DNA from: Mesorhizobium sp. M7A.F.Ca.US.008.03.1.1
GTDB lineage: Bacteria; Pseudomonadota; Alphaproteobacteria; Rhizobiales; Rhizobiaceae
Reading direction: 5' to 3'
DNA: 64,000 nt
NCBI RefSeq assembly: GCF_003997495.1
Contig: NZ_RZRU01000001.1
Coordinates: forward strand, 124,001-188,000
In this document: positions 54,201 to 63,224 of the stretch, in pieces
Layout of the letters: each line of letters begins with the position of its first letter
How positions within the stretch are numbered: the first letter of the stretch is position 1
The notes under the pieces: model-generated
The model's database searches: none
What the model saw: only the letters and a program-made list of their open reading frames with translations
Told to the model about the DNA's origin: nothing
Position numbers and translations under genes: made by a program

Positions 54201-54329
54201 CACGACATCGTCGTGAAACAGCACGCAGGCACCATAGAGGTCGACACCGAGCTGGGTTCCTTCACCGAATTCCGCATCGTTTTGCCGCGCGGCGCCGCGA
54301 CGCTCGCCAAAGCTGGAGGAAGCGCTTGA
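51297..54329 (+). CDS. multi-GAF sensor histidine kinase
   Basis: A 1010-residue soluble kinase. Four tandem GAF domains (about 30-195, 215-375, 400-570 and 595-730) are separated by near-identical coiled-coil linkers of the type [10 protein letters not shown] and [21 protein letters not shown], showing repeated duplication. The kinase part has the H-box in [19 protein letters not shown], the N-box in [11 protein letters not shown], and the [13 protein letters not shown]-box. Residues between domains form long helices typical of signal relays. It is the first gene of an operon with two receiver-domain proteins that overlap end to start. Confidence 0.9.
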   Translation: MRQSHDELEARIGHLTRELNEALERETATGELLRVIASSPTDIKPVLDAVAASAARLCEAYDVIIRLKKNDMLHLGAHSGPIAVDEAPWPLERDRVMARSVIDARTVQVEDLSEAGTEFAAGREKAIQYGFRTILATPLVGDGRAIGAISLRRREVRPFSDRQIEVLKTFADQAVIAISNVGLFEEVQARTAELTEALAQQTATADVLKVISRSAFDLEPVLQTLLDSAIRLAGGDMGSISLRDGDWLRVMTGTGWTDELRAYEKSHPHPIGRGTFQGRAALEGATVHVADVSKDMEYKRPEAASMGHFRAALSVPLKRGRDVIGVFGMARRTVGPFSQRQIELVETFADQAAIAIANVRLFEEVQARNREVTEALERETATGSILRVIAASPTDIQPVLDAVAESAARLCDAYDATIYLRRAGRLAVGAHHGPIPVDDTGLPVARDVVTGRAVLDRAPVHVLDLQEAGREFPVGAEFARRLGFRAILAAPLLREEDVIGAIMIRRAEARPFTDKQLELLKTFADQAVIAIENVRLFEEVQQRTREATEALEYQTATSDVLGVISRSPTDVQPVFNMIAQSAARLCEAQFCFVYRYDGELLHFVAHHGITEESVHIVRNTFPVAPTRGSAAERAILYLDVAQIPDLTLDSEFTHRAAAAFSGLRSAVAVPMLRDGLPIGCIAVGRAETGVLAAKQVELLKTFADQAVIAIENVRLFDEVQARTEDLSRSLDDLRKAQDRLVQTEKLASLGQLTAGIAHEIKNPLNFVNNFSSLSGDLIVELREALQGAALDDKTRSEIDELSDMLKGNLDKVVQHGKRADSIVRNMLLHSRSGSGEHRPIDINAVVEESLNLAYHGARAEGKGFNITLERNFDPGAGKVDLFPQEITRVLLNLISNGFYATTKRRVANGETGYEPVLAASTKNLGDAVEIRIRDNGTGIPPEVKEKMFNPFFTTKPAGEGTGLGLSLSHDIVVKQHAGTIEVDTELGSFTEFRIVLPRGAATLAKAGGSA

Positions 54330-54715
54330 GTCTGCTCATCCTGGTCGTCGACGACGAACCCGACATCGAGGTGCTTTTCCGGCAGCAGTTCCGGCGCGAC
54401 CTGAGAGCCGGGCGCTTCGACATGGCATTCGCGCTTTCGGCGCCGCACGCTCTCAGCGTGATCGAGGCGGCGGAAAGTGCCTCGCTGATCCTCATCCTAT
54501 CGGACATCAACATGCCGGGCATGAGCGGCCTCGAGCTCCTGCCGAAAGCGAAGGCGTTGCGTCCCGATGTGCCCGTGATCATGATCACCGCCTATGGCGA
54601 CCCCGAGACCAAGCGAAAGGCGCTCGAAAACGGCGCCGAGGCGCTGTTGACGAAGCCCCTCGATTTCGTCGCGCTGCGCGGCGAGATCGACGCCCGCGTC
54701 GGGCTCGCGGCGTGA
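54326..54715 (+). CDS. single-domain response regulator
   Basis: Receiver domain only, 129 residues. The acidic pair is VVDDEPD, the phospho-acceptor Asp is in [11 protein letters not shown], and the conserved Thr and Lys are in MITAYGD and LLTKPLDF. The start is TTG at 54326, overlapping the kinase stop, with a GGAGGA site six bases upstream. It has no output domain, so it probably relays phosphate or controls the kinase or cyclase by protein contact. Its end overlaps the next gene as GTGA. Confidence 0.88.
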   Translation: MSLLILVVDDEPDIEVLFRQQFRRDLRAGRFDMAFALSAPHALSVIEAAESASLILILSDINMPGMSGLELLPKAKALRPDVPVIMITAYGDPETKRKALENGAEALLTKPLDFVALRGEIDARVGLAA

Positions 54716-55956
54716 CGGCGCTGATCCTCGTCGTCGACGACGAGCCGGACTTGGAGCCGCTCGTCCTGCAGAAGTTCCGCCGCCAGATCCGCGACGGGGC
54801 AGTGAGCTTTATCTTTGCCCGCGACGGCGTCGAGGCGCTGGACGTGATCGCCGCAAATCCCGGCATCGAAATGGTCGTTGCCGACATCAATATGCCGCGC
54901 ATGGACGGTCTGTCGCTGCTTGGGAAGCTCCAGGACGCCGAGGAGCGTTTGTCGACCATCATTGTGTCGGCCTACGGCGACATGGCCAACATCCGCATGG
55001 CAATGAACCGCGGAGCCTATGATTTCCTTGTGAAGCCGATCGATTTCGCCGACCTGGAGACGACTATCGCCAAGACGCTGAGGCACCTTGCCCTTCTGCG
55101 CGACGCGCGGGGCAAGCAGGTGGCGGCCGAGCGCGCGCACGCCTCGCTGTCGCGTTACTTTTCGCCCAACCTCGCCGAGCGGCTCGCCAGCGACGCTGGC
55201 GAGCTTGCCGGGCAGCGACGCGAGGTGGCGTCGCTTTTCACTGACATCGCCGGCTTCACTGCGCTGGCTGAAACACTCGACCCGGCGGTACTGGGCGAAC
55301 TGCTTAACGTGTACCTCGCCGGCATGACCGACATCGTTTTCCACCACGAGGGCACGGTGGCCAAGATCGTCGGGGACGCACTGCATGTGCTCTTCGGCGC
55401 GCCGGGCGACCAGCCCGACCATGCCGCCCGCGCCGTCGCCTGCGCGCTTGACCTCGATGACTTTTCGGAAGACTTCCGCGCCGGCTGGCGCGCCAGGGGC
55501 GTGGCGCTCGGCCCCACCCGTATCGGCGCCCACGCCGGGCCGGCGATCGTCGGTAATTTCGGCGGCGCCCGCTTCTTCGACTACACGGCCTATGGAGACA
55601 CGATCAACATCGCGGCGCGGCTGGAAGCCGCCAACAAACAACTAGGCACCCGTATTTGCGTGAGCGAGAGCGTCGCGAGGCAAGTTATGAATTTCCGAGG
55701 GCGGCCGGTGGGTGACCTCGTGTTGAGAGGACGAACGGAGTCGCTGCGCGCTTACGAGCCACTAAGGCCTGAGCAATGCGACGACCTCGCGACGAAGGAT
55801 TACCTGGCGGCCTTCGCTAAGCTGGAAGCCGGCGACCCTAGTGCGGTCACCTCGTTCGCTGCTGAAGTAGGCAGGCGCGCAGGGGACCAGCTTGCGAGCT
55901 TCCACTTGAAGCGATTGCTGAACGGGGCAACAGGTCCGCGGATCAACATGGATTGA
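54712..55956 (+). CDS. receiver-adenylate/guanylate cyclase fusion
   Basis: A 414-residue response regulator with a cyclase output. The receiver domain (1-120) has VVDDEPDLE, the acceptor Asp in [11 protein letters not shown], and VSAYGD and LVKPIDF. A helical linker ([18 protein letters not shown]) leads into the class III cyclase (from about 165), with the metal Asp in [36 protein letters not shown] and the helix [15 protein letters not shown]. The GTG start overlaps the previous gene. The kinase-regulator-cyclase order implies that phosphorylation controls cyclic nucleotide synthesis. Confidence 0.9.
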   Translation: MTALILVVDDEPDLEPLVLQKFRRQIRDGAVSFIFARDGVEALDVIAANPGIEMVVADINMPRMDGLSLLGKLQDAEERLSTIIVSAYGDMANIRMAMNRGAYDFLVKPIDFADLETTIAKTLRHLALLRDARGKQVAAERAHASLSRYFSPNLAERLASDAGELAGQRREVASLFTDIAGFTALAETLDPAVLGELLNVYLAGMTDIVFHHEGTVAKIVGDALHVLFGAPGDQPDHAARAVACALDLDDFSEDFRAGWRARGVALGPTRIGAHAGPAIVGNFGGARFFDYTAYGDTINIAARLEAANKQLGTRICVSESVARQVMNFRGRPVGDLVLRGRTESLRAYEPLRPEQCDDLATKDYLAAFAKLEAGDPSAVTSFAAEVGRRAGDQLASFHLKRLLNGATGPRINMD

Positions 55957-56534
55957 TCGATTCGATGTTCAACGGCCGCGTCCTCTCCCTTCTATTTCTG
56001 AGGCTCGTTCCCAATTCTGCAATACGTGGACGGCACCGGCGGGCGCCTCGATCGTAGGATGACGCGCACCTGTAACATCCTTGGCAATCGATAAGCGACG
56101 GCCTCGGGTTCTTGCAGCCGTCCGACTTGAGTGAGCTTCGGGCTGCCGCCCCTTCAGGCGAATATCTGCCCTTTCCATCTTGGCTGCGCAAACCGGGCTG
56201 GCAGCCTTCGGCCCAGAGCCGCCAGTCAGCAATGCGCCCAGAATCGGTCGTAGAGGCAACCTGTGCCACCGCCGAAAAGCAGACATTGCAGGTGGCAATG
56301 CTAAAAGTCCCGGTCGCACACATAGGTGTTCAAGATTGTCGACGTCCTGCTAGGGCGGAGCTCGTAAAAATCGCGTCGAACGGGCATTTCGTCAGGATTC
56401 GAAGCCGATCTCAGTGATTAACACCTGCTCTTTCTACTTCACGCCTTAGCGGCCGATTTCCAGGCGGTGCGCAGCCTCTTTAGACCTCGGATAGGTTTTG
56501 CCGATATTTATCGGAAAAAGGGAGCAGAAAAGTC
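55957..56534. other. 578-bp stretch without recognised gene
   Basis: I see no domain, start with good context, repeat or RNA on either strand. It may hold decayed coding DNA, since a truncated gene follows. Confidence 0.4.
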
Positions 56535-56819
56535 ATGGCCGAAATCTGGCATTCACTCCTCGCCAATCTTGCCCTCGTCTCCATCCTGGTCGTCGCCTGG
56601 GACCTTGTGGCGGATTATACCGGGCGTCTCCCGAGACAGATACAGTCGCTGCTTCTTGGCTTAGTCATGTGCATGGGCTCCATCATTTCCATGGCGACGG
56701 CCCTGTCTGTCTCCGGCTTCATCATTGAGCTGTGCGCCGCGTTCATCGGCGCGGCCGCAATCGCAGGCGCCCTCCCGCGCAGCGGGTTCGTTCACCGGCC
56801 CCAAAGCAGCCGCTCTTAA
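56535..56819 (+). pseudogene. truncated 5TM (LytS/YhcK-type) sensor, N-terminus only
   Basis: The first 75 residues match the start of 5TM-5TMR sensor domains, which usually precede a GGDEF domain in diguanylate cyclases: MAEIWHSLLANLALVSILVV, then DYTGRLPRQIQSLLLGLVMCMG and SIISMATALSVSGFIIEL. At residue 75 the homology stops exactly where the 46-bp repeat (56758-56803) begins, and the frame then ends in 20 unrelated residues. The rest of the gene (three membrane segments and the output domain) is absent from the window. Confidence 0.65.
56758..56803. repeat. 46-bp exact repeat, copy 2
   Basis: Identical to 49594-49639. Its left edge coincides with the loss of homology in the truncated 5TM sensor gene, so it marks a recombination or insertion breakpoint. 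Confidence 0.85.
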
Positions 56820-57364
56820 CCATGGGATAGAAGATACTTCTCGCGTGAATATTAGTCCTCCTGCCGGTCCTTCGGTTCGCCAGACCATACGAGACGACGA
56901 GGAATACGGGTTGGCTAACAATCCGCCAAGCCACTGATTATCCTGTTTAATCTCACGCTCTCTGCGACTAATGTAATCGTTATCTTTCGATAACTTACGA
57001 AGCGGTTCGCCAAAGTTGATTCAAGTAGCCAGTCCGCCACTTGCCACCTGCTGCCTGTAACAATTAGATCAAAAGTTTTCTGGCCTGCGAGAGGCCACTT
57101 ACTGTTCTGCTCGAAACACTTGCGATGGAAGGTGCGGCGTTTCGGTGACAGCCCAGCGCGCTTTGAAGTGGGATAATCCCTCGCAGATCGCCTTTGCGAC
57201 GGGAATACCAATCTCGGATCGCGAAAGGCGGTTTCGCTTGCCTTTGATCGTCATCACGGCCGGCTGCTCCAGATCTGCGGCGTCACTCAGTCGAACATGC
57301 TATTCCGCTAAAACGCCTGGAACCTATCGCTGCACTGCGTCTTGAATCGCTGTTCGGAGGGTGC
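56820..57364. other. 545-bp stretch without recognised gene
   Basis: AT-richer DNA with stop codons in all frames and no supported feature. It includes the leader of the ligase gene. Confidence 0.4.
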
Positions 57365-59137
57365 ATGAGTAAAAGAGCAAACGGGCTCTCTTTCGTCGAG
57401 TTTCAGTCGCCGACTCTGGTCGCAACGGCGCCCGAGGGCAGCGACTGGATTCACGAGATCAAGTACGACGGCTACCGCACCGAACTGATCATTGAGCGCA
57501 GCAAGGCACGGGCCTTCACGCGCCGTGGCTACGACTGGTCGCATCGATACCGCCGAATAGTTCAAGCAGCGGCGGGCTTGCCGGTGAAGACCGCGATTTT
57601 GGATGGTGAGGCTGTCGTTCTCGGCGACACCGGCCTTCCGGATTACCAAGCCCTGGAAAGGGAGTTGGGCAATCCAGACTCGGCGAGGCTCATCTTTTAC
57701 GCCTTCGACCTGCTTCTTCTCAACGGGCGCGATCTTCGGCAACAGCCATTGGTGAAGCGCAAGGCAGCGCTGGAGAGGCTGCTGGAGAACACCCCACCGA
57801 CACTGACCTATGCCGAGCATCTGGAGGTAAGCGGCAAGGATGTGTTTCAACATGCCTGCCGGATGGGATTGGAGGGCATCGTCTCCAAACGCGTGGATGG
57901 CACCTATTGCTCAGGCATCCAAACGAGTTGGCTCAAGATAAAGTGCATCAAGAGCGACACCTTCCCCATCGTGGCTTTTGTAGAGAAACTCGGTGCTCAC
58001 CCGCGGCGCATTGCATCGCTTTACCTAGGCCGTCGTGAGGGCGACCGACTGCTCTATGCCGGGAAGGCTCGCAGCGGTTACACGCTAAGTGCTGCGAAAC
58101 TCGTTCGGGAGCGGCTTGACCCGCTGATTACCAGCAAGTCGCCTTTGTCCGAGCCCATTGTAAAGCCGAAGGCGACCTGGGTGAAACCAGATGTGCTGGC
58201 CGAGGTCCAGTTCAGCGGCGTCACCGATCGCGGCGTGCTGCGCGAGGCAGTGTTCAAGGGTTTGCGCGAAGACCTCGTGCCGATCCCCGCCAAGCCTCCA
58301 GCCCCATCCAAGCGACGCGTGTCAGCCCCACAACATGGCGTTCCCAGTGAAAACATCCTGCAACTGCTGCCCGACGCGGTTCCACCTCCCAAGGAAGAGC
58401 TTGCACGCTATTGGGAGAGGGTTGCCGATCACGCGCTTGCTCATCTCGGCCGCCGTCCGCTGAAGCTGGTTCGCCATGCTCATGGCGCGACCTTCTATCA
58501 CAAAGGCACGCTGCCGAAGATCCCGGCGGCGGTGCATCAGTTGCGGCTGCAGAAGCGCGAGGGTGGCGAGGGCGTTCGCGTGTGGGTTGATGACCTTGCC
58601 GGCTTGCTGGGGCTGGTCGAGATGGATGCAGTAGAGCTGCATCCCTGGAACGCCACTGTCGACGATATCGAACATGCCGACCGTATTGTTCTGGACCTTG
58701 ACCCCGGCGAGGGCGTCGAGTGGGACCAAGTTATCGCGACGACACTGGCGCTCCGCGACATCCTCGAAGCGGAAGGTCTGGAGAGCTGGCCGAAAGTGAC
58801 CGGAGGCAAGGGCATTCACTTGATGGCCCCGCTCAGGGCGAAGCTCACGCACGACAATGCCCGGCTCCTTGCTCGGTCGTTCGCAAATCGGCTCGCTGAA
58901 GCGCATCCGGATCGCTATCTACTTTCGGCCGCGCCGTCAGCTCGAACAGGCCGCATCTTCATTGATTACCTCCGCAATGGTCGGGGCAACACTGCGGTGG
59001 GCGCCTTCTCGCCACGGGCGCGCCCCGGTTTTCCAGTCGCCCATCCGGTGACCTGGAGCCAGGTTGAGGCAGCCATCCGGCCAGATGCCTTCACGATCGG
59101 CCGTCCATTCAGGGCAGCCGTTAAAAAGGCAGCGTGA
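57365..59137 (+). CDS. ligD: ATP-dependent DNA ligase D without phosphoesterase domain
   Basis: End-joining ligase of 590 residues. The ligase domain comes first: adenylation Lys in HEIKYDGYR, ILDGEAVV, LEGIVSKRVDGTY and WLKIKC, with the OB fold to about residue 310. The polymerase/primase domain follows (about 340-590), with RPLKLVRHAHGATFYHKG, metal-binding IVLDLDPGEGVEW, and GGKGIHLMAPL. The 3'-phosphoesterase domain found in many LigD proteins is missing at both ends, leaving a ligase-polymerase order. No ku gene is in the window, but an exonuclease III gene converges on it. It has its own leader, with GGAGG before the ATG. Confidence 0.92.
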   Translation: MSKRANGLSFVEFQSPTLVATAPEGSDWIHEIKYDGYRTELIIERSKARAFTRRGYDWSHRYRRIVQAAAGLPVKTAILDGEAVVLGDTGLPDYQALERELGNPDSARLIFYAFDLLLLNGRDLRQQPLVKRKAALERLLENTPPTLTYAEHLEVSGKDVFQHACRMGLEGIVSKRVDGTYCSGIQTSWLKIKCIKSDTFPIVAFVEKLGAHPRRIASLYLGRREGDRLLYAGKARSGYTLSAAKLVRERLDPLITSKSPLSEPIVKPKATWVKPDVLAEVQFSGVTDRGVLREAVFKGLREDLVPIPAKPPAPSKRRVSAPQHGVPSENILQLLPDAVPPPKEELARYWERVADHALAHLGRRPLKLVRHAHGATFYHKGTLPKIPAAVHQLRLQKREGGEGVRVWVDDLAGLLGLVEMDAVELHPWNATVDDIEHADRIVLDLDPGEGVEWDQVIATTLALRDILEAEGLESWPKVTGGKGIHLMAPLRAKLTHDNARLLARSFANRLAEAHPDRYLLSAAPSARTGRIFIDYLRNGRGNTAVGAFSPRARPGFPVAHPVTWSQVEAAIRPDAFTIGRPFRAAVKKAA

Positions 59138-59218
59138 ACGCATACGCCGCAAATGAAGAATCTCGCAGGGGATTCCGATAGCAATTAGCAAAGAGGCGTA
59201 GCCATCCCGAACGACGGA

Positions 59219-60016
59219 TCACGTCGTGTGCTTGCCGGACCCGTCGAGTTCTATCCAGGCTGGCGCATGATCACTCGGCTTTTCCCAGCCTCGCACGTCA
59301 GCGTCGACTCCGGCGTCACACAACCTGTCCGAAACTGATGGGCTGACCAGAAGATGATCCATCCGCAGGCCGGAACTTCGATCATAGCCGCCCTGGTAGG
59401 AGAAGTTCCAATAGGTGTAGACGCCCTTTTCCGGGTGAATGCGGCGGACGCCATCGATCCAGCCGCCATCAAGCATCTGGGCATAGGCTTGCCGGCTCTC
59501 CGGAAAGTAGACTGCATCGCCTAGCCAGCGTCGCGGCACCACGGCATCGATCGGGGTGGGGACGACATTGTAGTCGCCGCACAGAACGCTTGGGACGCCT
59601 TGCCTGAGCAGCAGCTGACCGTAACTGATCAGGCGGTTGAACCAGCGCAGCTTGTAATCGAATTTCGGGCCGGGAGCGGGATTGCCGTTGGGCAGGTAGA
59701 GGCAGCCGACGACGATCCCATCCACCTCAGCCTCGAGATATCGGCTGTGCGTATCGTCAGGATCGCCCGGGAGCCCACGTCGGCGCTCCAGCGGCTCTTT
59801 TCCACGAGCGAGTATAGCTACGCCGTTGTAGGACTTTTGCCCTTGCCATATCGCGCCGTAACCGGCGTTCCTGATGGCTTCCGCGGGAAATTTCTCATCC
59901 GAGGTCTTCAATTCCTGAAGGCACACGATGTCAAAGTCGGTCCGACCCAGCCACTTGATGAGCACTGGCAGGCGACCGTTCACACCGTTGACATTGAATG
60001 TTGCGATGCGGGTCAT
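59219..60016 (-). CDS. xth: exodeoxyribonuclease III (AP endonuclease)
   Basis: An ExoIII/APE-type nuclease of 265 residues for abasic-site and 3'-end processing. Catalytic motifs are complete: ATFNVNGVNGRL (Asn), CLQELKTSDEKF (metal Glu), GDYNVVPTPID (Asp and Asn), and the Asp-His pair in KPSDHAPAWIEL. It converges on ligD, with 81 bases between stops. With ligD it makes a small repair neighbourhood separate from the SOS genes at 22-31 kb. Confidence 0.92.
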   Translation of the reverse strand: MTRIATFNVNGVNGRLPVLIKWLGRTDFDIVCLQELKTSDEKFPAEAIRNAGYGAIWQGQKSYNGVAILARGKEPLERRRGLPGDPDDTHSRYLEAEVDGIVVGCLYLPNGNPAPGPKFDYKLRWFNRLISYGQLLLRQGVPSVLCGDYNVVPTPIDAVVPRRWLGDAVYFPESRQAYAQMLDGGWIDGVRRIHPEKGVYTYWNFSYQGGYDRSSGLRMDHLLVSPSVSDRLCDAGVDADVRGWEKPSDHAPAWIELDGSGKHTT

Positions 60017-60260
60017 CAGGAGATCTCACCAAAACTCTCGCGCGGTGTAAACGCAAATGGCTCAGCAATTGATCCCTCACTGGGCTGCACGGGACGTTGT
60101 CAGTCGCCTTGTAGAACTTCGCGGCTCGTCAATTTGCTCCCACCGCTGGGCCGCCGCGCACTTTGAAGACGGCGGGTCATCCAGACTGCCGGGTTCGATC
60201 CTCGCGACCCGCGCTGGTTGCGATCGGTTCAATGCTTCCTGGATAGGAATAGGGCGAACG

Positions 60261-60283
60261 CCCGCCGCTTTTTTGGCGGCGGG
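60261..60283. terminator. GC hairpin after the glycine-zipper protein gene
   Basis: CCCGCCGC (60261-60268) pairs with GCGGCGGG (60276-60283) around a T-rich loop, 11 bases past the stop of the minus-strand gene. It lacks a trailing T-run in that direction, so it may only protect the 3' end. Confidence 0.4.
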
Positions 60284-60293
60284 GCCTTGATCC

Positions 60294-60899
60294 TCAGCGC
60301 GAGCTGGCGTTGCGAATTCTGTCGCGCTCGGCCTTTATGTCGCCGTAAGGTTCGGCATCGGCATCGAAGCGGGTCCAGCCGTCGGCTTCATATGCGCGGC
60401 GGCGCTGTTCCAAATTGACCGAGTTGGTCTGCCCGAGAATGCGCTCCGCTTCGTCGACAAGCCCGTCGCTGACTTTGGCCGTCACCAGAGCGCCGCCACG
60501 ACGGACGCCTTCGGCATAGACATGGGCATCCCTTTCCGGCACGCCGGAATCGGTGAGCGCGCCGACGATCCCACCGGCCGCACCGCCGACGACTGCGCCG
60601 CCCACAGCACCGGCTGCCGTAGCAGCCAGCCAGCCTGCGGCCACCACGGGGCCGACACCCGGGATGGCCATGAGGCCAAGCCCTGTCAGCAGACCGCCGG
60701 CGCCCCCGATCACCGCGCCGAGACCGGCACCGCCGGCGGCATCCTCGGCAGCGTCAGAGCGGTAGCCATCGTCGTACCGACCATCTGAATTGTTGGCGAC
60801 GATGCTGATGTCGCCATGCGGAACACCGCTGGCTTCCAGTTCGCCTACGGCATCGGAGGCGTCATCGTAATCGTCGAAAAGTCCGGTTACGGTCTTCAT
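60294..60899 (-). CDS. glycine-zipper stress-type protein
   Basis: A 201-residue protein. Residues 1-45 (MKTVTGLFDDYDDASDAVGELEASG) match the N-terminal part of general stress protein YflT/17M-type domains, and a long Gly/Ala-rich glycine-zipper segment (about 55-125) suggests membrane insertion. The C-terminal third is charged. The start is taken at ATG 60899, where homology begins. It lies 31 bases downstream of the DUF4142 gene, so the two are probably co-transcribed and stress-related, which is an inference. Confidence 0.78.
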   Translation of the reverse strand: MKTVTGLFDDYDDASDAVGELEASGVPHGDISIVANNSDGRYDDGYRSDAAEDAAGGAGLGAVIGGAGGLLTGLGLMAIPGVGPVVAAGWLAATAAGAVGGAVVGGAAGGIVGALTDSGVPERDAHVYAEGVRRGGALVTAKVSDGLVDEAERILGQTNSVNLEQRRRAYEADGWTRFDADAEPYGDIKAERDRIRNASSR

Positions 60900-60930
60900 G
60901 GTAAATCTCCTCGATCTGGGTTTCGGTTGG

Positions 60931-61683
60931 TCAGTTGGCGCCGGCAACGACGTTGCCCTGATAATCGAGCGCCACCGTCGTGTTCTTGCCGTCCTTGGTT
61001 GCCTGGCCGCGCCAGATACCCTTGTCGTCCTTAGTCAACGCGGACACATCGGTGAAGCCGGCATCCTGGAGGCGGGTCTTGGCCTGCTCCTCGGTGAAGC
61101 TGTTGGCGCCGGGAACGGGGGCGGCGGGGTTTGCGGTGCCGGTCGTGGCTACGGCTGGCGTCGTAGAACTCGTGGTAGACGCTGCGTCGCCCGTAGTGGC
61201 GATCTTCTCGATCATGTCCTTGTGCATTTTGAGCGTCGGCAGCGTCTCGGCGGCGAATGTCTTCAACTGCGCATTGTCGCCGCCCTTTGCATAGCTCTCG
61301 AAAAGCGTGACCGCTTCCGAATGCGCATCGCGTTGCATCTGGACATAAGGCTTGTCGACGGCGCCCTTGGCAGTCTTCAAGGTGTCGAGATCAGCCTTGC
61401 GCTTGGCGTCTAGTTCCTTCGGCAACGTCAGCTTCTGTTCGCCGGCGATGGTCTCAAGCTTGGCGTTGGCCGCGCCGTGGTCGTCGATCATCTTCTGCGC
61501 GAAATCCTTGACCGCCTGCTCTTGGGCCGTACCCTCGGCGATCTTGCTGGATTCAACCTCGAACATCCCACCGGCCGCAGCGTTGTCGACGAAGCGTTGC
61601 GCGCTGTCGGTGGCGAAAGCGGACAGGGTGAACGTCATGGCCGTGGCGGTGGCCAGGGAAGCCAGAATAAGGTGAGTTTTCAT
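60931..61683 (-). CDS. DUF4142 periplasmic protein with C-terminal PepSY-like tail
   Basis: Exported protein of 250 residues with a signal peptide (MKTHLILASLATATAMTFTL, cut near AFA). The DUF4142 four-helix region covers about 26-160 (RFVDNAAAGGMFEVESSKIA, FAQKMIDDHGAAN, LPTLKMHKDMIEKI). A Thr/Ala/Pro linker joins a small C-terminal domain (FTEEQAKTRLQDAGFTDVSAL...IWRGQATKDGK) that resembles PepSY-type modules. DUF4142 proteins are often induced in stress and stationary phase. Function unknown. Confidence 0.82.
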   Translation of the reverse strand: MKTHLILASLATATAMTFTLSAFATDSAQRFVDNAAAGGMFEVESSKIAEGTAQEQAVKDFAQKMIDDHGAANAKLETIAGEQKLTLPKELDAKRKADLDTLKTAKGAVDKPYVQMQRDAHSEAVTLFESYAKGGDNAQLKTFAAETLPTLKMHKDMIEKIATTGDAASTTSSTTPAVATTGTANPAAPVPGANSFTEEQAKTRLQDAGFTDVSALTKDDKGIWRGQATKDGKNTTVALDYQGNVVAGAN

Positions 61684-62565
61684 AGGGGCTTGTCCTCGTT
61701 AGGCACGGGTGTGCTGTCGAGCTGACAAGCGTCAATCGGCTTTGTTCCGCTGCATGAGCGATTATCCAACCGACTAAAAGACGTCCCGCCGGCGCTGGTG
61801 CACTATCGCCTTTGGTCTTGGCCGGGCTACCCCACCGGACTTTCTGTTCGCGTGCCAGTGTTCTTGGTGCTGACAGACACGAGCCATTCAGAAGAAGCTC
61901 TGCCCGGTGGCCTTTGGAACCGATGTTTAAGGCTGGCCGGTGAAATCACCGAAAGCGGCCGAAGCGAAGCGCTAGACTAAACACTCGCCGCTTGGCGTAA
62001 CTGCCACGGGATGACCGTATTCCGCTCTCGTGGGATCGCGTATTTGCGCAAGATCCAGCGCGCGCCTGTCGGCCATGGCGTGGATGGCGTTGAGGCCAAG
62101 GTCGGGCCGCGAGGAATGGCCGGAGCGCCCGACAACAGTCACGCGGGCGGCAGCCTTGCCCTTGGGTGATGGCTCACGCGGACTGGACGCAATAGCCCAC
62201 GCTGGGGTGCCACGATGGTACTTACCAAGGCCGGCGAGATCAAAGCTGGGATGCCTATGATTGCCGCGCTGTATGACGGGCCGGTCGACTTCGCCGGTTC
62301 TGCCGATCAGATCGCCCGCGAGGTCATTCGAAAGGTGCAGCGGATTCAGCCCCCGCTTCCTCGCAGTGAGGCAGGCCCACCGCGATTGGCAAAGGCGGTC
62401 GGCGTCTTCGCTGGGAACCTAAACGACCGCAGCTGGTTGGGCGCCGGTGGCAGTGGCCTCTTCAGGCTCGCCGTTGAGGTCTGGGCCTCGACTGCCCGCG
62501 CTTCTGCCGCGGTGTGCGGCGTTTTGAGGGACCGACATGGTCCCCGGTAGTGGGAGGATCGCAGC
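61684..62565. other. 882-bp region of degenerate sequence
   Basis: No intact gene. It includes the promoter of the DUF4142 gene at its left end, a peptidase fragment on the minus strand (62068-62166), and an unassigned plus-strand frame (62215-62550) whose peptide starts MVLTKAGEIKAGMPMIAALY and belongs to no family I recognise. Confidence 0.5.
62068..62166 (-). pseudogene. fragment of M20-family peptidase/deacylase (ArgE type)
   Basis: About 33 residues on the minus strand read AAARVTVVGRSGHSSRPDLG followed by LNAIHAMA, the start of the M20 dimerization domain as in acetylornithine deacetylase. The flanks carry no catalytic domain, so this is an isolated fossil of a lost gene. Confidence 0.6.
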
Positions 62566-62814
62566 ATGGGTTTCCTTGGCAAGTTCTTCGCAGGGCTGTT
62601 CGGCAGCAAGTCATCTTCAACCAAGACGAGTGGCGACATGGGGAAGGCGACCGGTGCTGGTCCCGCAATGGCGGCACATCAAAGGATGCCAAAACATCCG
62701 CTGCAAGCGGACAAAACGCAAAAGCAGCCAGAAAATCGAAGTGATTTTAAGCAAGCCGGCAGCATTGTAGATCGGTCGCCTAACGCAAGCACGACTCGGT
62801 GGGTGAATGGCTGA
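62566..62814 (+). CDS. hypothetical small protein
   Basis: An 82-residue frame starting MGFLGKFFAGLFGSK, an amphipathic or membrane-associating start, followed by a Ser/Thr/Lys-rich hydrophilic tail. GGGAGG lies upstream of the ATG at a plausible distance. No family is recognised; it may be real or chance. Confidence 0.4.
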   Translation: MGFLGKFFAGLFGSKSSSTKTSGDMGKATGAGPAMAAHQRMPKHPLQADKTQKQPENRSDFKQAGSIVDRSPNASTTRWVNG

Positions 62815-62861
62815 AGGCCGTTCGATTGTCGGATTGATACCAACTCTCTTTCACGTATCAT

Positions 62862-63224
62862 TTGATCTTGCCCGGTCAGATGCCCGGCAGTTTTGTATAC
62901 CTCGTTCGATCAATCCGGCGTGCGGACGTGGAAGTCGACTCAGGTGCTTTCGTCCAGAACAGGGATGGAAGTTATGCTTGGAGACCAAAGCAATATCCGA
63001 AAATTGCCCAAGTTGCGGCAGATGAATGTTGCGACGTAACAGATCCCCGCCTGATAGCAGCGCTCAGATTTGTAGCCCGCTCCTATCGAGCGCGATCCGT
63101 TGAGGCTGCAGATGATCTGGTGGAGATCACGCTGCGCACCGCCATTCAGCAAGTAGATGGGCGACCGGAGGAAATCAGCCTGTTCAGCTGGCTGAGCGCA
63201 ATCATGGCGCGATATCGGAAGTGA
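62862..63224 (+). CDS. hypothetical protein with sigma-region-2-like C-terminus
   Basis: 120 residues, family not recognised. The C-terminal part, VEAADDLVEITLRTAIQQ followed by ISLFSWLSAIMARYR, follows the pattern of sigma-70 region 2 (DAEDLVQETLLKA...WLFTIMRN), but no region 4 follows. It could be a truncated ECF sigma factor or a small protein derived from one. Confidence 0.45.
   Translation: MILPGQMPGSFVYLVRSIRRADVEVDSGAFVQNRDGSYAWRPKQYPKIAQVAADECCDVTDPRLIAALRFVARSYRARSVEAADDLVEITLRTAIQQVDGRPEEISLFSWLSAIMARYRK

Noticed and set aside
57320..57364. EcfG promoter (GGAAC at 57328) upstream of ligD
   Set aside because: No CGTT lies 16-17 bases downstream; the nearest CGT is at the wrong spacing.
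58710..58725. GAGTGGGA within ligD as a second att core
   Set aside because: It is an eight-base chance match inside a conserved coding motif.
60185..60215. GGGTTCGATCC resembling a tRNA T-loop
   Set aside because: The flanking bases do not form the T-stem, and no acceptor, D or anticodon arm is visible.
62215..62550. Plus-strand frame of 111 codons as a gene
   Set aside because: No recognised family, a weak start, and it overlaps a region with fossils of other genes. It is mentioned within the degenerate region only.
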